DNA of 64,000 nt, taken from Polytrichum commune (lineage: Eukaryota > Streptophyta > Polytrichopsida > Polytrichales > Polytrichaceae). The stretch covers positions 19,798,527-19,862,526 of the forward strand of contig OX485808.1 in the NCBI GenBank assembly GCA_950295325.1, read 5' to 3'. The notes under the pieces were generated by a model. That model had not been told where the DNA came from. It made no database searches and saw only the letters and a program-made list of their open reading frames with translations. Positions within the stretch are counted from its first letter, which is position 1. Every line of letters begins with the position of its first letter. Made by a program: the position numbers and the translations under genes. This document shows positions 35,948 through 48,140 of the stretch, piece after piece.

Positions 35948-37224
35948 GTATCTAATACCTTATTATTCCCTCCGCTTGGTACTCCATTCATAATGTGCCT
36001 CCCCAACTACCCCCAAAAAGGAAAAGATAATATGCCCCCCAACAATTTTTCGGCTGGATAATCCTAACTGAAAAAAGTGCGAGTCCAACCTATGATTATG
36101 AGGTTGAAAATTTAAACCCCCATACAAGAATAACTGCGTGTTTTGGAATGCGCCTATATATCCCAAACTCCAACCCCCCTTCAAGCTTCCCACTTAACTT
36201 GGGGACTCACATCACCCGGGGTTAAAAATTCGTAGGAGACAATGTAGCAGGCACAATTCAAGTGAAGCAATTTTTTAGTTCTTTTTGCAAGCTCTCTTGG
36301 GTGCTTCTAGCTAGAAGTGAGACCATAACACCCCATCCCTAGTAAAAATCTAAAATAATTGACTAAGCCCACATTAGTTGTTTGAATGCTCCAATGCATG
36401 GTTCTAGTGTTGTCCCTATGCTAGAGAAGTTCATTCCCTCCCTAGGTGTTGTCTTAAATGCTAAGTACATCATCATAAATTACCGCCCTTATATGTCTCG
36501 TATGAGTAATGTCCCAAGCAAATCTAGCATACTCAAGAAGGCTTTCCCACATCATTTGTTTAGTTTTGTTGGCATCCCATATATCTACTGTTATTGAATG
36601 TGAGATCATTTCTCTCTACCCAAATGGCACACGTTGTGATCCTTCTAAGTAGAAGCTAAGCCAAGTGCTAGAAATTAAAGGTTGTTGAGAGCTTTGGGGA
36701 TTTTTCTTCTCGAAGATCCCATATATGTTGTCCGTCAAGTCGTTTCCAAGGTCCCTTTTGTCCCGACCTTGGACTGTTAACAATGCCGGTGGAAAAATCC
36801 CAAGCTCCTTGGGCCACCCCCATAGTCCCAAAACCTATGTGCAATGGTTTTTGGAATGTTTGCCGTGCACATGAGACATTTTCAATTCAAGTGAAGCATT
36901 TTGGAATCCGCGTATAGTTAAGTCCACGGTACTATATGTGTACCTTGTTTCCTCACCTCTAGGCTCTTAATTGCATACCAAGAAGAAGGGACAAAAACAA
37001 TTATCATCAAGTTCTTGACGGTATGCCTTGTAAGTATGGGCCTCGCTCTCTTGGGACGAAAACGCATTTTTGTTGGAGCATCTCCATTGCTATCTACTTA
37101 TCTCCCTCCACTCTTAGGGCATACTTCCATGTGGCAACCATTCCGGCAAAGAAAATAGAGGTGGCCGACTTCAACGAAGCTTGCGTCAATATCTTCAAGC
37201 ATTTTCATGGCCGAGCACATCCAT
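35948..37224. other. Spacer with unassigned frames
   Basis: Frames at 36382-36597 (plus), 36616-36831 (minus) and 37023-37298 (plus) have no recognised domain. The last contains a protein-like phrase, VADFNEACVNIFKHFHGR, and runs into repeat R3. A decayed gene cannot be excluded. Confidence 0.3.
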
Positions 37225-37570
37225 GTGGAGTAAGATATGTGGGTGTCGTTCGGTTTGTTTGCCATGCTCTCCAACTTCTACCCATGAGGTCTACATAACG
37301 AAATTTGTGTTGCAATAGAAAATCTATGATGAAGCATCAATAACAAGTTGATTGGGGATCGGACCTTCCCTGATTTGGTTATGGAAATTGAAAGTGCGTG
37401 TTAGTTGATTTCCAAACTAAATACTCAGGTCCTCCCAATTGTGTTCATTGTTGAGTGTGGAGTAATTAATAATTTTTTGAAGACATAGGCCAATCTCTTT
37501 TAAAACATGTATCTTTATGGTGTTTGTTTTTTGACCCTCGCCAAATGACACATCAATCAAATATAGGTCT
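37225..37570 (+). repeat. Repeat R3, copy 3
   Basis: AATTTGTGTTGCAATAGAAA, TTGGTTATGGAAATTGAAAG, GATTTCCAAACTAAATACTC, CCAATTGTGTTCATTG, GGAGTAATTAATA and TGGTGTTTGTTTTTTGACCC match the R3 order at 18545-18875. Confidence 0.55.
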
Positions 37571-38809
37571 TTAATCAAGAAAAGCAATTGAATCACATCC
37601 CATTTACCTTAAGGGCCCAACATATGAGAGAGTAGATTTGCTTGTTGTTCAACATGCAAGTTGGAATGTGACCGTTCTTGCACTAAAACCCATTTTGAAT
37701 GTTGCATGACTAGGTTGATTGAGTTTTATGTCTTGAGATGCTAGAAATATGAAAATAAATGGAAAAAAGTAGGAGAACTTCATGCAAGGTTTGAATAATA
37801 AGAATATGGAATCATTGAGGAAAACCACCCAAGAAAAAAGGAAAAAAGGAAACATAATAAAACCTGCAATGTAAAATAAAACAATCTTAGGTATAGACCA
37901 ATTGTGTTTATGGAAATCAAGTCTTTTTTTCCACTTGAATGAAAGTCAATCTTCGGGTTCCCATAAAGAGAGACGGTCAAGTCCCCCCCCCCAACAAAAA
38001 AACTTCATTTTCCAGGCTGCAATTGTGTGAGCCATTGGTTTTTTTGTTTTTTTGTTTTTTTGAGAATTAGCACACACTTGTATTTGGAGGGGGACCAAAT
38101 TTTTGTCCTATACACTATTTATGGTATTTTATGTCATTACAAGTTCTTTTTTCCAACAAATGTCAAATTGGTCGTTTGGACAGTATAGAACATTAATGTA
38201 TTTTACTTGGTAAAGACGCACACTAACATTAAAAAATCATAGCATTGTGTACCTTGGAATAGTATTTAATAAATACTATAAATGTTGTAACTATCATTTA
38301 ATTATATTTTATGTATGCATAAATTTTGGATAATTCCAGTTGCTAATATGACGTACACTAAATCAAAAACTACACAAATATGTTGGTTGGCGAACATGGA
38401 ATACAAACATTCAAACTTGTAGTTGTCATATTGTTGTTACTTTTTTTTGTCCCAACAAGTGCGCATCCCACTTGTCTTGTTCAATATACTTAAATCACTG
38501 CTAGGAAAAGGGGGATTATCAATGCAAATGGACCCCTCAACCATTCAAAGCACGCAATATGTTGATATTACAAGTACATAGATTTAAGTTTCTTATCCAC
38601 ATCAAATTTTGGACCCTAGTGATTGTTCCACCCATTCCAACTTCTACTCAATTGTCGGTTTTGAATTGTAGTGCTTCTTAATTTGAGATTTGGTTTCGTT
38701 GGCTCTTGAAGGTCCTTTTGAGGTTGTCTAGCCCCAAGTGAAAAGGTATTTACCTATTTGTGTATTTATGTTCACTTAATTTTCAATGAAATGTGACAAA
38801 AAAAACACT
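37571..38809. other. AT-rich spacer, nothing recognised
   Basis: It contains a C run at 37983-37992 and T-rich tracts near 38038-38062. No gene is supported. Confidence 0.4.
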
Positions 38810-39690
38810 TTAAGCCCCGCTAACTTTTGTGTAAGTTGCTCATGCATAAATTCCCGATCTATCCCATAATAACCATCATAGAGTACACTTTTCTTTGCAC
38901 GTGGCAAAGAATCCTTTACGGTAGCTCCAACGTTTGTGTAAGTTACTCATGGATGAATCAACAATATATCCCAAATCCTCAAAGAGTGATTCTATCTTCG
39001 TATGTAACAAAAGACACTTTATGTTACCTCCAATTTTGTGTGAGTTACTCGTGGACAAATTTACCATTTACCCCCTCACCTTCATTGAGTAATTTGCTTT
39101 CTATATGACAAACAATCTCTTTGTGTTACCTCCAACGTTTATGTAAGTTACTCATGTATAGATTTAGGATCTATCCCATAAGCCTCATGGAGTAATTTCT
39201 TTATGTGACACATAATCCCTTTGAGTTCCCTCCAAGCTCCTCATGGATAAATCTACACTTTAAACCCCCCTTCATCATAGAGTAAACTTTCTTATGCATA
39301 TGACAAAAAAACATTATGTTCCCTTCCACATTTGTGTAAGTTACTTATGGATGAATCTACAATTTATCCTATAACTCAAAGAGTGAACTTGTCTTTGCAT
39401 GTAACCAAAGACACTTTTATGTTACCCCTAACTTTGTGCAAGTTACTCATGTATAAATTTATGATTTATCCCATAAGCCTCGTGGAGTGAGTTCTTTTCA
39501 ATGTGACAAATAATCTCTTTGCGTTACCTCCAGCATTTGTGTGAGTTACTCATGCATAAACATCAATCCATCTTTTAATCTCATCGTAAGAATGAATAAT
39601 CTTAACATGTAGGAAAAGCTTCCCTTCATAATTTGTACAAGTTATTATCATGCAAATATCCATAATTCATCATTGCCTTCATAGACTATT
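38810..39690 (+). repeat. Degenerate tandem array, period about 100 bp, about nine units
   Basis: The core phrase GTGTAAGTTACTCATG followed by ATAAATTTA-like text and preceded by TTATGTTACCTCCAA recurs at about 38828, 38936, 39038, 39141, 39229, 39333, 39435, 39539 and 39634. Spacing varies from about 88 to 108 bp. Short frames in this stretch follow the repeat and are not genes. Confidence 0.75.
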
Positions 39691-40524
39691 GTGTTTTGAA
39701 ACCTCATGCACGTACTTAATTTATCTCAATGGATCGCCCTAGATTCCTTAGGGTCTTTGAAGCTAAATTTTAATGTCAAATCAACTAGAATAAGAAGTTC
39801 TCATTGTATAAATTAATCTTTCAAGTTTGGACGAATGAAAGATACACTCTTATTATATACTCCTTTACCTTTGGACTGGTTCTCCTTTACCTGTTTTTTC
39901 TTATATATTAATTTAATCGATGTAACTTAATTGTTAAAAGTTACAAAGTCTTAGAGGTAGGGGACAAAAAATTATGATTCCCTCAATATGTTTCACCCGC
40001 CTCAAACTAATAATGATAACAACATTTTCATAACTAAATTATATATATTTATATATCACACTTGCATTTCACATCTTATAACGAACAAACAAAACTCAAG
40101 GTTCAATGGTTTATGCTTACATTTATAGATCATGAACACAAGTTCACAAAAATTTCTCTCATTTATTATTTAGGATATTGTAAGGCTCAAGCCTTATTTT
40201 TTTCTAATGTCCATTTTTGGAAATAACAAATAAACTTAGATCAACTTGAAAATAAAGCAACCCCATAATTCACGCTACTAGCAACATTGTAGTCTTCTTT
40301 CATTTGTCTCATCATGCAGACATCTCAAATTTACTTCTAATATTGTGAGATTTAGAATTTGTGAAGGATATATGAATTTAAAGATAATGATGTTATTTAA
40401 TTTTTATTGACACATATAGTCCAATGTTATGACATATTTAACGTCATTGACTTCTAAAATACACAGGTTAGGGTATTAATTAAAAGCATGTGTCACGGTT
40501 GATATCCAAACCATTTGAGTAACT

Positions 40525-40575
<51 letters not shown>

Positions 40576-41516
40576 GGCTATGGGTTGTGATATATCCTCT
40601 TGGTTGATACCTTTACATATCGTGCCTATAATCCTAAACTTCAGGTTATGTTATTATGTTAGAATATAGTATAACTACAATTTCACATTTTATGTAATAT
40701 ATGAGCCCAGGTTAGGGTATCAAAAGAAATCTTAGAACAAAAATTTCCCATCATGTAATTTTGAGTAGATGGAAAAATTAATTCAGATTTGGTGGAGTTG
40801 TCAATAATAAGTTCATCTTCATATTTTGTTTTGTGTTGTGTTGTTTTGTGATATGATGTGATGTGTTAGTTTGTGTTGTTTTGTGTTGTATTTTTTGTTT
40901 TGTTTTTTAGACTAAAAGAGGTGTAAGATTAAAAGGAATATTATGAGTAAGTTATATCAAAGAGAATGTTGAGAGACTAAAAGAAATCTTATATAAATTA
41001 AAAGTTAAGAAACTAAGAGAGATCTAATCATAATGAATCAAAGTAAGAAAAGTAAATCATACTTGATTGAAACGCTGAGTATAAATACATGAATCCATTT
41101 TCTAGCATCCCTTTAGTATGTATACATTTGTTTTCTCCATTAAGTTCCCACATATAGGGGGTTTAATTTCATAATGGCCCACGCATGTTAGGTAGGTTTC
41201 TAATGAAGAGTCCACCCTTAGGGTGAAAGGGTTGAGTTTGTAGCTCCTCACCCTGCAAAACTGTTGCAAATTTTGAAAAGGGGCAAAGGGAGGGAGTGCT
41301 CCTAAAACAAAACCAAACAAATTAAAAAATGAGTGTCTCATATACAAGATATTCATTTCATGTGTTTTTTGAGGACCTCCCTTTGATGTTTAATTTAATT
41401 TGATTTAATTTCGTTCTTGATTTTAGTTGCAAGAATGAGGGACTCTTTGGCAGGATATTATCTCAAGTGATGATAATGTTGAGGTTTTCAAGAGACCATA
41501 CATGGTGATAAAAGTA
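39691..41516. other. AT-rich spacer
   Basis: It includes a TA/TG microsatellite at 40527-40574 and a TGTGTTGTTT low-complexity patch at 40823-40908. No gene is supported. Confidence 0.4.
40527..40574. repeat. TA then TG compound microsatellite
   Basis: About five TA units are followed by about 18 TG units. Confidence 0.95.
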
Positions 41517-41926
41517 CACGGGGAGGTCACTTCATTGTCAAGTCGACATCACGTGCGGACAAAGTTTGCTACCCCTATATTACATGCCATATATAATTTT
41601 AAAATTTATGATATTTTTTCTACATATACATAATCATTGATAGTATCTTTTGTATACTTTTTTGAAATTTTTACTCATCTTTAATTTTTTTAGTAATTTT
41701 TTTAGTTCAATTTTGTGTCATTCTAGTTAGAAATGGTATGTTTTATGGAAAAAACAAATCATCAAATTTAGTTACCACTTTTGACTATGTCATAGGTACT
41801 GTGTATATCTACTCATGAAAAAATTTTGAAAAATTTTTGACCCATTTTGGTGGTGCAACTTACCAAAAGAAGATTTTTTTTGGTCGCACGTGGTGTTCAA
41901 CTTGACAATGGAGTGATCTACCCGTG
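41517..41926. mobile_element. hAT-like MITE, second member of the CACGGGTAGATCAC family
   Basis: The left end CACGGGGAGGTCACTTCATT and, on the other strand, the right end CACGGGTAGATCACTCCATT pair through GTCAAGT and on to CACGTGCG for about 45 bases. Flanks are TAAAAGTA (41509-41516) and TAAAAATA (41927-41934), an 8-bp duplication with one mismatch. The ends match the element at 29633-30171; the AT-rich interiors differ. Confidence 0.8.
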
Positions 41927-42127
41927 TAAAAATAGCATTGTAGATGGACATCGATTCCGTTAGTAAGACCATGCACATGAGGTCTAATGAAAAGTTACAT
42001 ATCTTTATCCATGTTTGTTGTATGGTGTCATTGCCATTGGTTTATCCCATCCTTAAAGTTGACAATGAGTTTGTAGATGGATATAGAATGGGTGATAGGG
42101 TTTTATATGTTTACGTTGTCGTGATGT

Positions 42128-42160
42128 AAATACGTACACTATATAGATGTGTACGTATTT
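42128..42160. repeat. Perfect 12-bp-stem hairpin
   Basis: AAATACGTACAC at 42128-42139 is complementary to GTGTACGTATTT at 42149-42160, with a 9-base loop. A terminator role is not implied. Confidence 0.8.
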
Positions 42161-42202
42161 AATATTGCATTGTGATTCTTGGTCTTGGAGAAAAATAATA
42201 AA

Positions 42203-42448
42203 GAATAGAAGTAGATTACTTTTTTATTTACTCATAGTTTATTTTAGTTATCATTACCTAAGGATAGAAGTGGATAGAAGTTGCTTACCTTTATGTTTAC
42301 TCATAGTTACTCTTAGTTACCTTTACCAAAGGATAGAAGTTGCTTACCTTTATGTTTACTCATAGTTACTCTTAGTTACCTTTACCAAATGATAGAAATA
42401 GATTACCTTTTTATTTACTCATAGTTTATTTTTGTCTTTTAGTTATCT
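42203..42448 (+). repeat. 59-bp tandem array, four units
   Basis: Units start at 42203, 42262 (with a local 10-bp duplication), 42331 and 42390. Each contains GATAGAAGTTGCTTACCTTT, ATGTTTACTCATAGTTACTC and TTAGTTACCTTTACCAAA or close variants. Confidence 0.85.
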
Positions 42449-44984
42449 TGAGTTACTTTGGACCAATGGGTGATTAGAAGCCATGTGATGAGGATAAGAT
42501 AAAACTTTGTCTCTCGCATGGATAGGGAGAGGTGGTGAAGGAAAGATGTTATGTGATTATTGTGAGAGAGAAGTTGTTGAGAGAGAGAAGTGGATTCCAA
42601 GCTCACGGTGTGAGTTGTTTTGAGAAGAATATGAAATAAAATACGAGGGATTTGTGATTCATGAGAGATCTCACTTGTTGTTTTGGAAGTTAGCAATCAA
42701 GATTTGTGCTTGTTTGAGTGGAGGGAAGTCTGTTGGTTCTTAAAAGAAGAGCTGAGACTTCGACCGACCATAGAAGACGGACAGATTGAAGAATTGAAGC
42801 CTTCAAGACTCGAATGTGTGGTTGTTTGTGGCACGTTGTTTTTTTCTTGTGTGTGTGATTCCAAGCCGGTTTTGGAGGCTAGTTGCATTTCATTTCTGCA
42901 TCGTAATTTGTTTCATGTGTGACAACGAAGTGGGATTAATGACGCACAAGGTTGTTTGTGACAACGAAGTGGGATTGATCACCCACAAGGTTGTTTTCTG
43001 TCGTTCCCACTGGTGAGGCGCGATTGCTGGTCACCGTGGGTTTGAAAGTTTAGGAGCCAATCTTTCGGACGTCAGCTCGTGTTCTGACGTCCCGTTTTAC
43101 CCGTCCGAAGCCCGTGGTTTCTTATCACACTACCTTTACCCTTTACCCATATAGAGCCGCAACAGGATAGGTCGACGGGAAAGAGGTTGAAGATTAGAAG
43201 AAATTGAAGAAATTGAAGACTAGAAGACCAGAAGATTCGACGGGTCCGATAAAATCTAGTTGCAGCCAGAAGCCCAGTGTTTTCCCAAGGCGGAACCCTC
43301 TCTACCCGACAACGTTCTTGACAATTATGGCAAATGTTTTTATGTCATAGATAAAAGCTCCATCATTTGGAAAGACAACTCCACCGATGTTGCCACCGGC
43401 GAGAATTATGGTGCCGGTTCATGTTTGAGTTGATCTAGATCTTTATGTAACCCCAAAAAAGGCTATACATGAATTAGAGAACTCCCAATGACTACTGTAT
43501 GTTTTTGAATGTAAACACCTTGAACATGCGCGAACAAGCCGGTTAGCACATGTTTCCTCCAAGGGCAAGCCCCTAGGGTCCCACAGGGTTGGTTCAAATT
43601 ATCCAGTTCACCCAAGTACCCCCACTAGGATTGGATGGATCACATGTGGTAGGATGCACCGGAAATCAAGTGCTACAAAACTCCCATGTCCAAGAACTAT
43701 CATGGCCTTATGTAACTTAGCCTACAAGTTCCCATGGGATCCAACTTAAGGCCTTGGGTTTAATACACCCTTTTATCAGTTGAAATAGATATTAGCAAGA
43801 TGTTAGTGATGTTTTAAATATTTTCCTTATATTGAAGCACAATAAAACTAGAGATCATATTGCACAAGCAAATGCATATACATAAAAGGCATAATGCTTG
43901 GAGTGAGATGGTCACCCTCAGCCCTTGCTTTGGTTTATACAATGCATATGGGATATCTCAACTCCCGCTTCTCACAAACCATATGGATTTATTCAAACCT
44001 TATTCACTCTTGAACCTCTAACAATGACCGTCATATGACTACAAGCAATTGAATGCTCTACCTTCGACACTCCCACTTTGAGAGTAGTTAAAGAATTGCA
44101 ATTTCATTGCCCTTGATAGTGATTGTTGCCTCCCCTTAGCAAATGCTTTACACAAAATCACCAATCCATTCCACATAAATAAAGTGCAAGTCATACGATT
44201 TTTCATATCTAGCCCTTTCTTTCCATGGTATTTTCTATGTACCACTTGGGCAATTCTATGGTATTATGTAAAATGCTATATTACATCTAATCATGTTTCA
44301 CGCACTTAGGGCACCCTATAATATATGTAATTATTTTACAAGTTTCCCCCATAATCAACATATGAGACCCTATATTTTATCGCACATAGTTCTACATTTT
44401 TCACCAGTGCCTCCCCCCTCTCTCCCCCCAAGAGAAAGCATCAAATATAGTCATGCATGTCTTTCTCAAAAGTAAACGTAGTTGATCTTCGAATAGTTCA
44501 CTACGACCCAATGGTTGAGTGTTGGGAGGTGATCTTGATGTCTTCAGAAGAGAATAGGAAGCTCCATGAGACATATTCATTATGTGTGGAGAACGAGCAA
44601 GATACGGAAGAGATATCATCAACTGTTGCTTGAACATTTGATGTCATATAGTGTGGGCTTGTAAATAAATGTGCGTTCACTGAATTGTGCCTGATGTTTT
44701 TTAGCGTGGATTCCTTGTTATCAATGCCGCTAATGACGTTTTCCATAATCGCTACAAGTAGCCACAAAATTACAAGTCACCGCACAATTCAAACACCCAT
44801 GCACGTACCTTAAAATCATCACGGAACCCACTTTCAAACCTCACATTTTGTTTTCCACGTCATTTTTGAACGTAGGAACCATTCATTAGCCACACTCACA
44901 TGTGCAATCACCTTGCCCCACACCAATTTATCGACATTACACACCATATCGAGCACACACTACCATACTCACAAACCACACTCA
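42449..44984. other. Spacer; possible old retrotransposon border, not established
   Basis: The stretch 42500-43450 has the mixed composition of a leader or long-terminal-repeat border, with a 39-bp duplication at 42919-42996, but I found no paired terminal repeat, primer-binding site or gag/pol domain. Frames at 42683-42922, 44039-44245 and 44401-44767 are unassigned. Confidence 0.3.
42919..42996 (+). repeat. 39-bp tandem duplication
   Basis: GTGACAACGAAGTGGGATT followed by a variable middle and CACAAGGTTGTTT occurs twice in direct succession. Confidence 0.9.
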
Positions 44985-44988
44985 TTAA

Positions 44989-45813
44989 CCCCTAAGTGCC
45001 CAAGCCTTTCGGAATGCACTTTTCCTAAGAAATATGTGCATGGCTTTAACACAATCCCCAATGGAGAAATTTGTCTTTTATCCAAAATCTAACCGTATAG
45101 ATGTTTAAAGAACTTGTTTATTAGTATGCATACCAATTTTGAGACCGAGATTGCATAAGAGTTGTGAGATTCAAACAAGAGAAATGTATACATTCTTTTT
45201 TTGGTATGCCGCCCCTCCCCACAATGTTGGTATGATTTGCTCATAAGTGTTTTTAGGAATTTGAGGTGACATGAACAACTCCAACATGTGAAAGAATACG
45301 AAAATGTGATTCCAAAGACCCTATGTATGCATATAGAGCTATCCCAATCATTTCGCAATCCTCCATGCAATTCTTGAAATGCATTTTCTTTATTTTAACG
45401 CTTGATGATTTGATATTGCAAATTACTTCGCATTGGTAATTGTGAATACTAATATTCGACGGTCAAAAATACGGAATTTTTTACTATTTCCACTACGACA
45501 CTTTTCAAAAGAAATGAATAATGAGAACTCTTTGGATGTCAAAAACAAGTACAATAGTCCAATTAGCTGAAACATTGAGGAAATAGTAAAGCACTTTCTC
45601 CACCCATTCCCCTACATCACGGACATATATGCCTTTGCGACCCTCTCTAAAATCGAATATTTACTCTTTTTGGTCAAAAATGCCTCAATCCAAAAGTTGC
45701 CCTTCCATACTGCCCGCCAAAAAAATTTACGCGGTCAAAGGAATTTACCTGCCCACACACAAACGAGCCGAAATTTTTCGTCAACCATGTATGGTTGCTC
45801 GGGCACTTAGGGG
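44989..45813. mobile_element. Inverted-repeat element flanked by TTAA
   Basis: The left end reads TTAA then CCCCTAAGTGCCCAAGC; the right end reads GCTCGGGCACTTAGGGG then TTAA. The 17-base inverted ends differ at one position, and TTAA stands outside both (44985-44988 and 45814-45817). TTAA with CCC ends is the pattern of piggyBac-type transposons, which are not generally reported from flowering plants; a PIF/Harbinger element whose TTA/TAA duplication happens to read TTAA is the main alternative. The 825-bp interior holds a 93-codon minus-strand frame (45089-45370) that I do not recognise. Confidence 0.6.
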
Positions 45814-45817
45814 TTAA

Positions 45818-47190
45818 GCTTCCAATCGTAGGTGCTATAAAAGACGACTATGCGATGATCCCAAGGCAATTTGCACAGGCAAAGAAGCGGCAACCCAATT
45901 GCACATAAGCCGTTCACGATGGATGAAACACATCCATCCGTCCCTCCCTCCATCCATCCGTCATGGATGGGAGCAAAAGAGGAATCCCCGTGTGTCACGC
46001 TCGCCTCCCACCCCTAATATAAAAAGGGGGGATGGGCACCGCCCCTCCCTCCATCCACAAGGGAGGCAACGGGAATGATGATGGTGGGAGCGGCGAAGCA
46101 GATGAGCGGGCTCCTTCTCTTTTGTCGTTTCGTGGCGTGTAGAGTGGGCTAACTTACTTACTTTATTACATGAGAACCCAAGCCAAGAGAGAGGGAGAAA
46201 GGGAAAAAGAGGGAAAGAGGGAGGGGCGTAGGCCTGAGCCACTTTGGAAGTGCATGTGAAGCCTGGCCTGGCGTTGCCTTGGCCAAGGGAACAGGCACTT
46301 AGTTGGGGAACGCAAGCAAAGGAATTAGGTCAGAGTCCTCAGAAGCAGCAGCAGATTGAAAATCTTTGTTGGTTGTACGTACAGCCCCGCCGAAGGGGGA
46401 GGGGGAGGGGTGCAGCTGGCCCGGTTTATGTATATGTGTTAGGGGTTCCGGCCGCCTCCACCAACCCCCTTCCGCCCCAAAACGCCTCTTTAATGGACTT
46501 TACTTCCCGCTTCAACGTCGGCTTCTCAAGAGTCGAGTTCATTTGGATGAGGAGGTGGAGAAGTAGTGATGTTACGCTAGAGTTATCCGTAAAGTCTCTC
46601 AACCGGGTACGAAAGTTGGGTGTTTGGTGTTTCTTTGAGAAAGAAAAATTCTATCAATATCTCGCTAGTTAGTTTGTTGGGTGAAACTTTTTGGGGACCT
46701 CCTCTTGTCGTCTCAAAACCTTTGGGATGATCTTGGGATCTAAACGTAGGGCATGTGTATGGAACTTCGTTGTCCCGGATCAGCCCATGCAAGGCTAGCT
46801 TGGCTAGTAGGACAACCTAGGAAGTTGGGTTTTGATAGCCCAACGTCACTTTTTCTGTGTGTATGATACTTTAAGCATGGAGAAAAATGCGAGTGAGTTT
46901 GTGTTGGTTCTCATAACCAACTCAAAGGTCCGGGACCAAACCCGTGGTTTCATTTGCTTTTCTTTTCTTTTGGTGGATAACTTTTTTGCTAGCGCCACTT
47001 TGTTATTTCATACTTTGGGACCCTAAACCCTAAAATGAAGTCCTTGGATTCTATAAAAAAAATCTCTCACAACCAATAAGATCGCTTGATTGTGGAGTTT
47101 CTTCGGTCTACGTCCGTAGTGTAAACGCATCCTCGATAAGGGGTGGTGTGGACCCGGACCCTACGTAGTCGCAACCCACCTTTAGAACGG
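45818..47190. other. GC-richer spacer with unassigned frames
   Basis: It includes CATC/CCTC-rich units (45928-45967), an AGGGAGA-rich tract (46185-46228) and GGGGGA units near 46397. A 142-codon plus-strand frame at 46244-46672 overlaps another frame and has no domain I recognise. A telo-box-like AAACCCTAAA lies at about 47023-47035. Confidence 0.3.
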
Positions 47191-47197
47191 GTTAGGG

Positions 47198-47236
47198 TCT
47201 TCAGGTAGAGGGGTCTTCAGGTAGAGGGGTCTTCAT
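47198..47236 (+). repeat. Short tandem repeat of a GGTCTTCAGGTAGAGG unit
   Basis: Two and a half copies lie head to tail. Confidence 0.85.
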
Positions 47237-47261
47237 CGGCCTGATTTCTTAAATCAGACCC

Positions 47262-47480
47262 CTATATTTGGTTGATATGTGGTTCAGTGAGGATCAAAGA
47301 GCAAAACATCATTAAGACACATGTTCAAAAGAGAGTGGACGACAACTTTGAATATCCATAAACTACTCTACACTCAATAGCGACACACAATTCGGGAGGG
47401 CCCAGCTAAGGAATATGCACTTCCGATAACCATAACTAAATCAAGGGAGGTCCAATTTCCAATATGGTTTTCACAAATGG
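47262..47480 (-). repeat. Repeat R3, inverted partial copy
   Basis: The reverse complement carries the R3 landmarks TTAGTTATGGTTATCGGAAG, AATTGTGTGTCGCTATTGAG and GTTTTGCTCTTTGATCC. Confidence 0.5.
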
Positions 47481-48140
47481 TTCATCGTAGACATGACAAT
47501 GCAACACACGCATGTTGCTATGTAACTCTAATAGGTAGAGATTGGAGATGGGAAAACAAACCACATAAACACCCACATACCTTAGATGGGGATGGGGATG
47601 GGGAAAGGAGGGGTGGGGGGGGGGGAGTGGGGTTCAAACTCCTAAACAAGTTACCCCTCCCCTCTAAATGAGTATGTAGAGGAGTGAGATCTTTGGAGGG
47701 GATACATATATACCCCCTTGCAACCACCATTATGGGGGGGCTAGGAGTAGGGCATAAGGAGTAAAGATCTAGGGACTGACACCAACCCAATCCCACCGCA
47801 GGGAACGTGGCTCCTAGGCCCCATAAATGGGCCCCCATGCCCCTAGTAAATAACCCCCTTAAACACCCTAAACACAAAAGCAGCTTGACCCCCTAGCTAG
47901 GCCCCTAGCCTAGGCCTTGTTCCAAGATTTCAAGAATTTCCACTTTGTCAGTCCACATGACAAAGAGACTTTTTCTTCCTCCCTTTCCCCTCACTCCATC
48001 ATCGTTGGGGAGTGCCGCCCCCCCATTGGCCCTTTAGCCGCTCCATTGGGGGGCTTCCACGTGGCGAATAGGGGGCTCATTAGACCATACCTTAAAGTCG
48101 CCCCCCCCCCCACAAAAGCACTTCCTCTTAACGCTTTAGT
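47481..48140. other. GC-rich spacer with G and C runs
   Basis: GGGGAT units and an 11-base G run lie at 47586-47626 and C runs near 48101-48111. The overlapping frames (47518-47877 minus, 47917-48168 plus) are proline/glycine-rich because of the runs and are not called. Confidence 0.35.

Noticed and set aside
42128-42160. Hairpin as a transcription terminator
   Set aside because: Intrinsic hairpin terminators are bacterial; in this plant context it is only an inverted repeat.
42500-43450. Possible long-terminal-repeat or leader region of a retrotransposon
   Set aside because: No second repeat, primer-binding site or polymerase-type domain was found in the window.
46244-46672. 142-codon plus-strand frame
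   Set aside because: It crosses G-rich low-complexity sequence, overlaps another open frame, and resembles no family I know.
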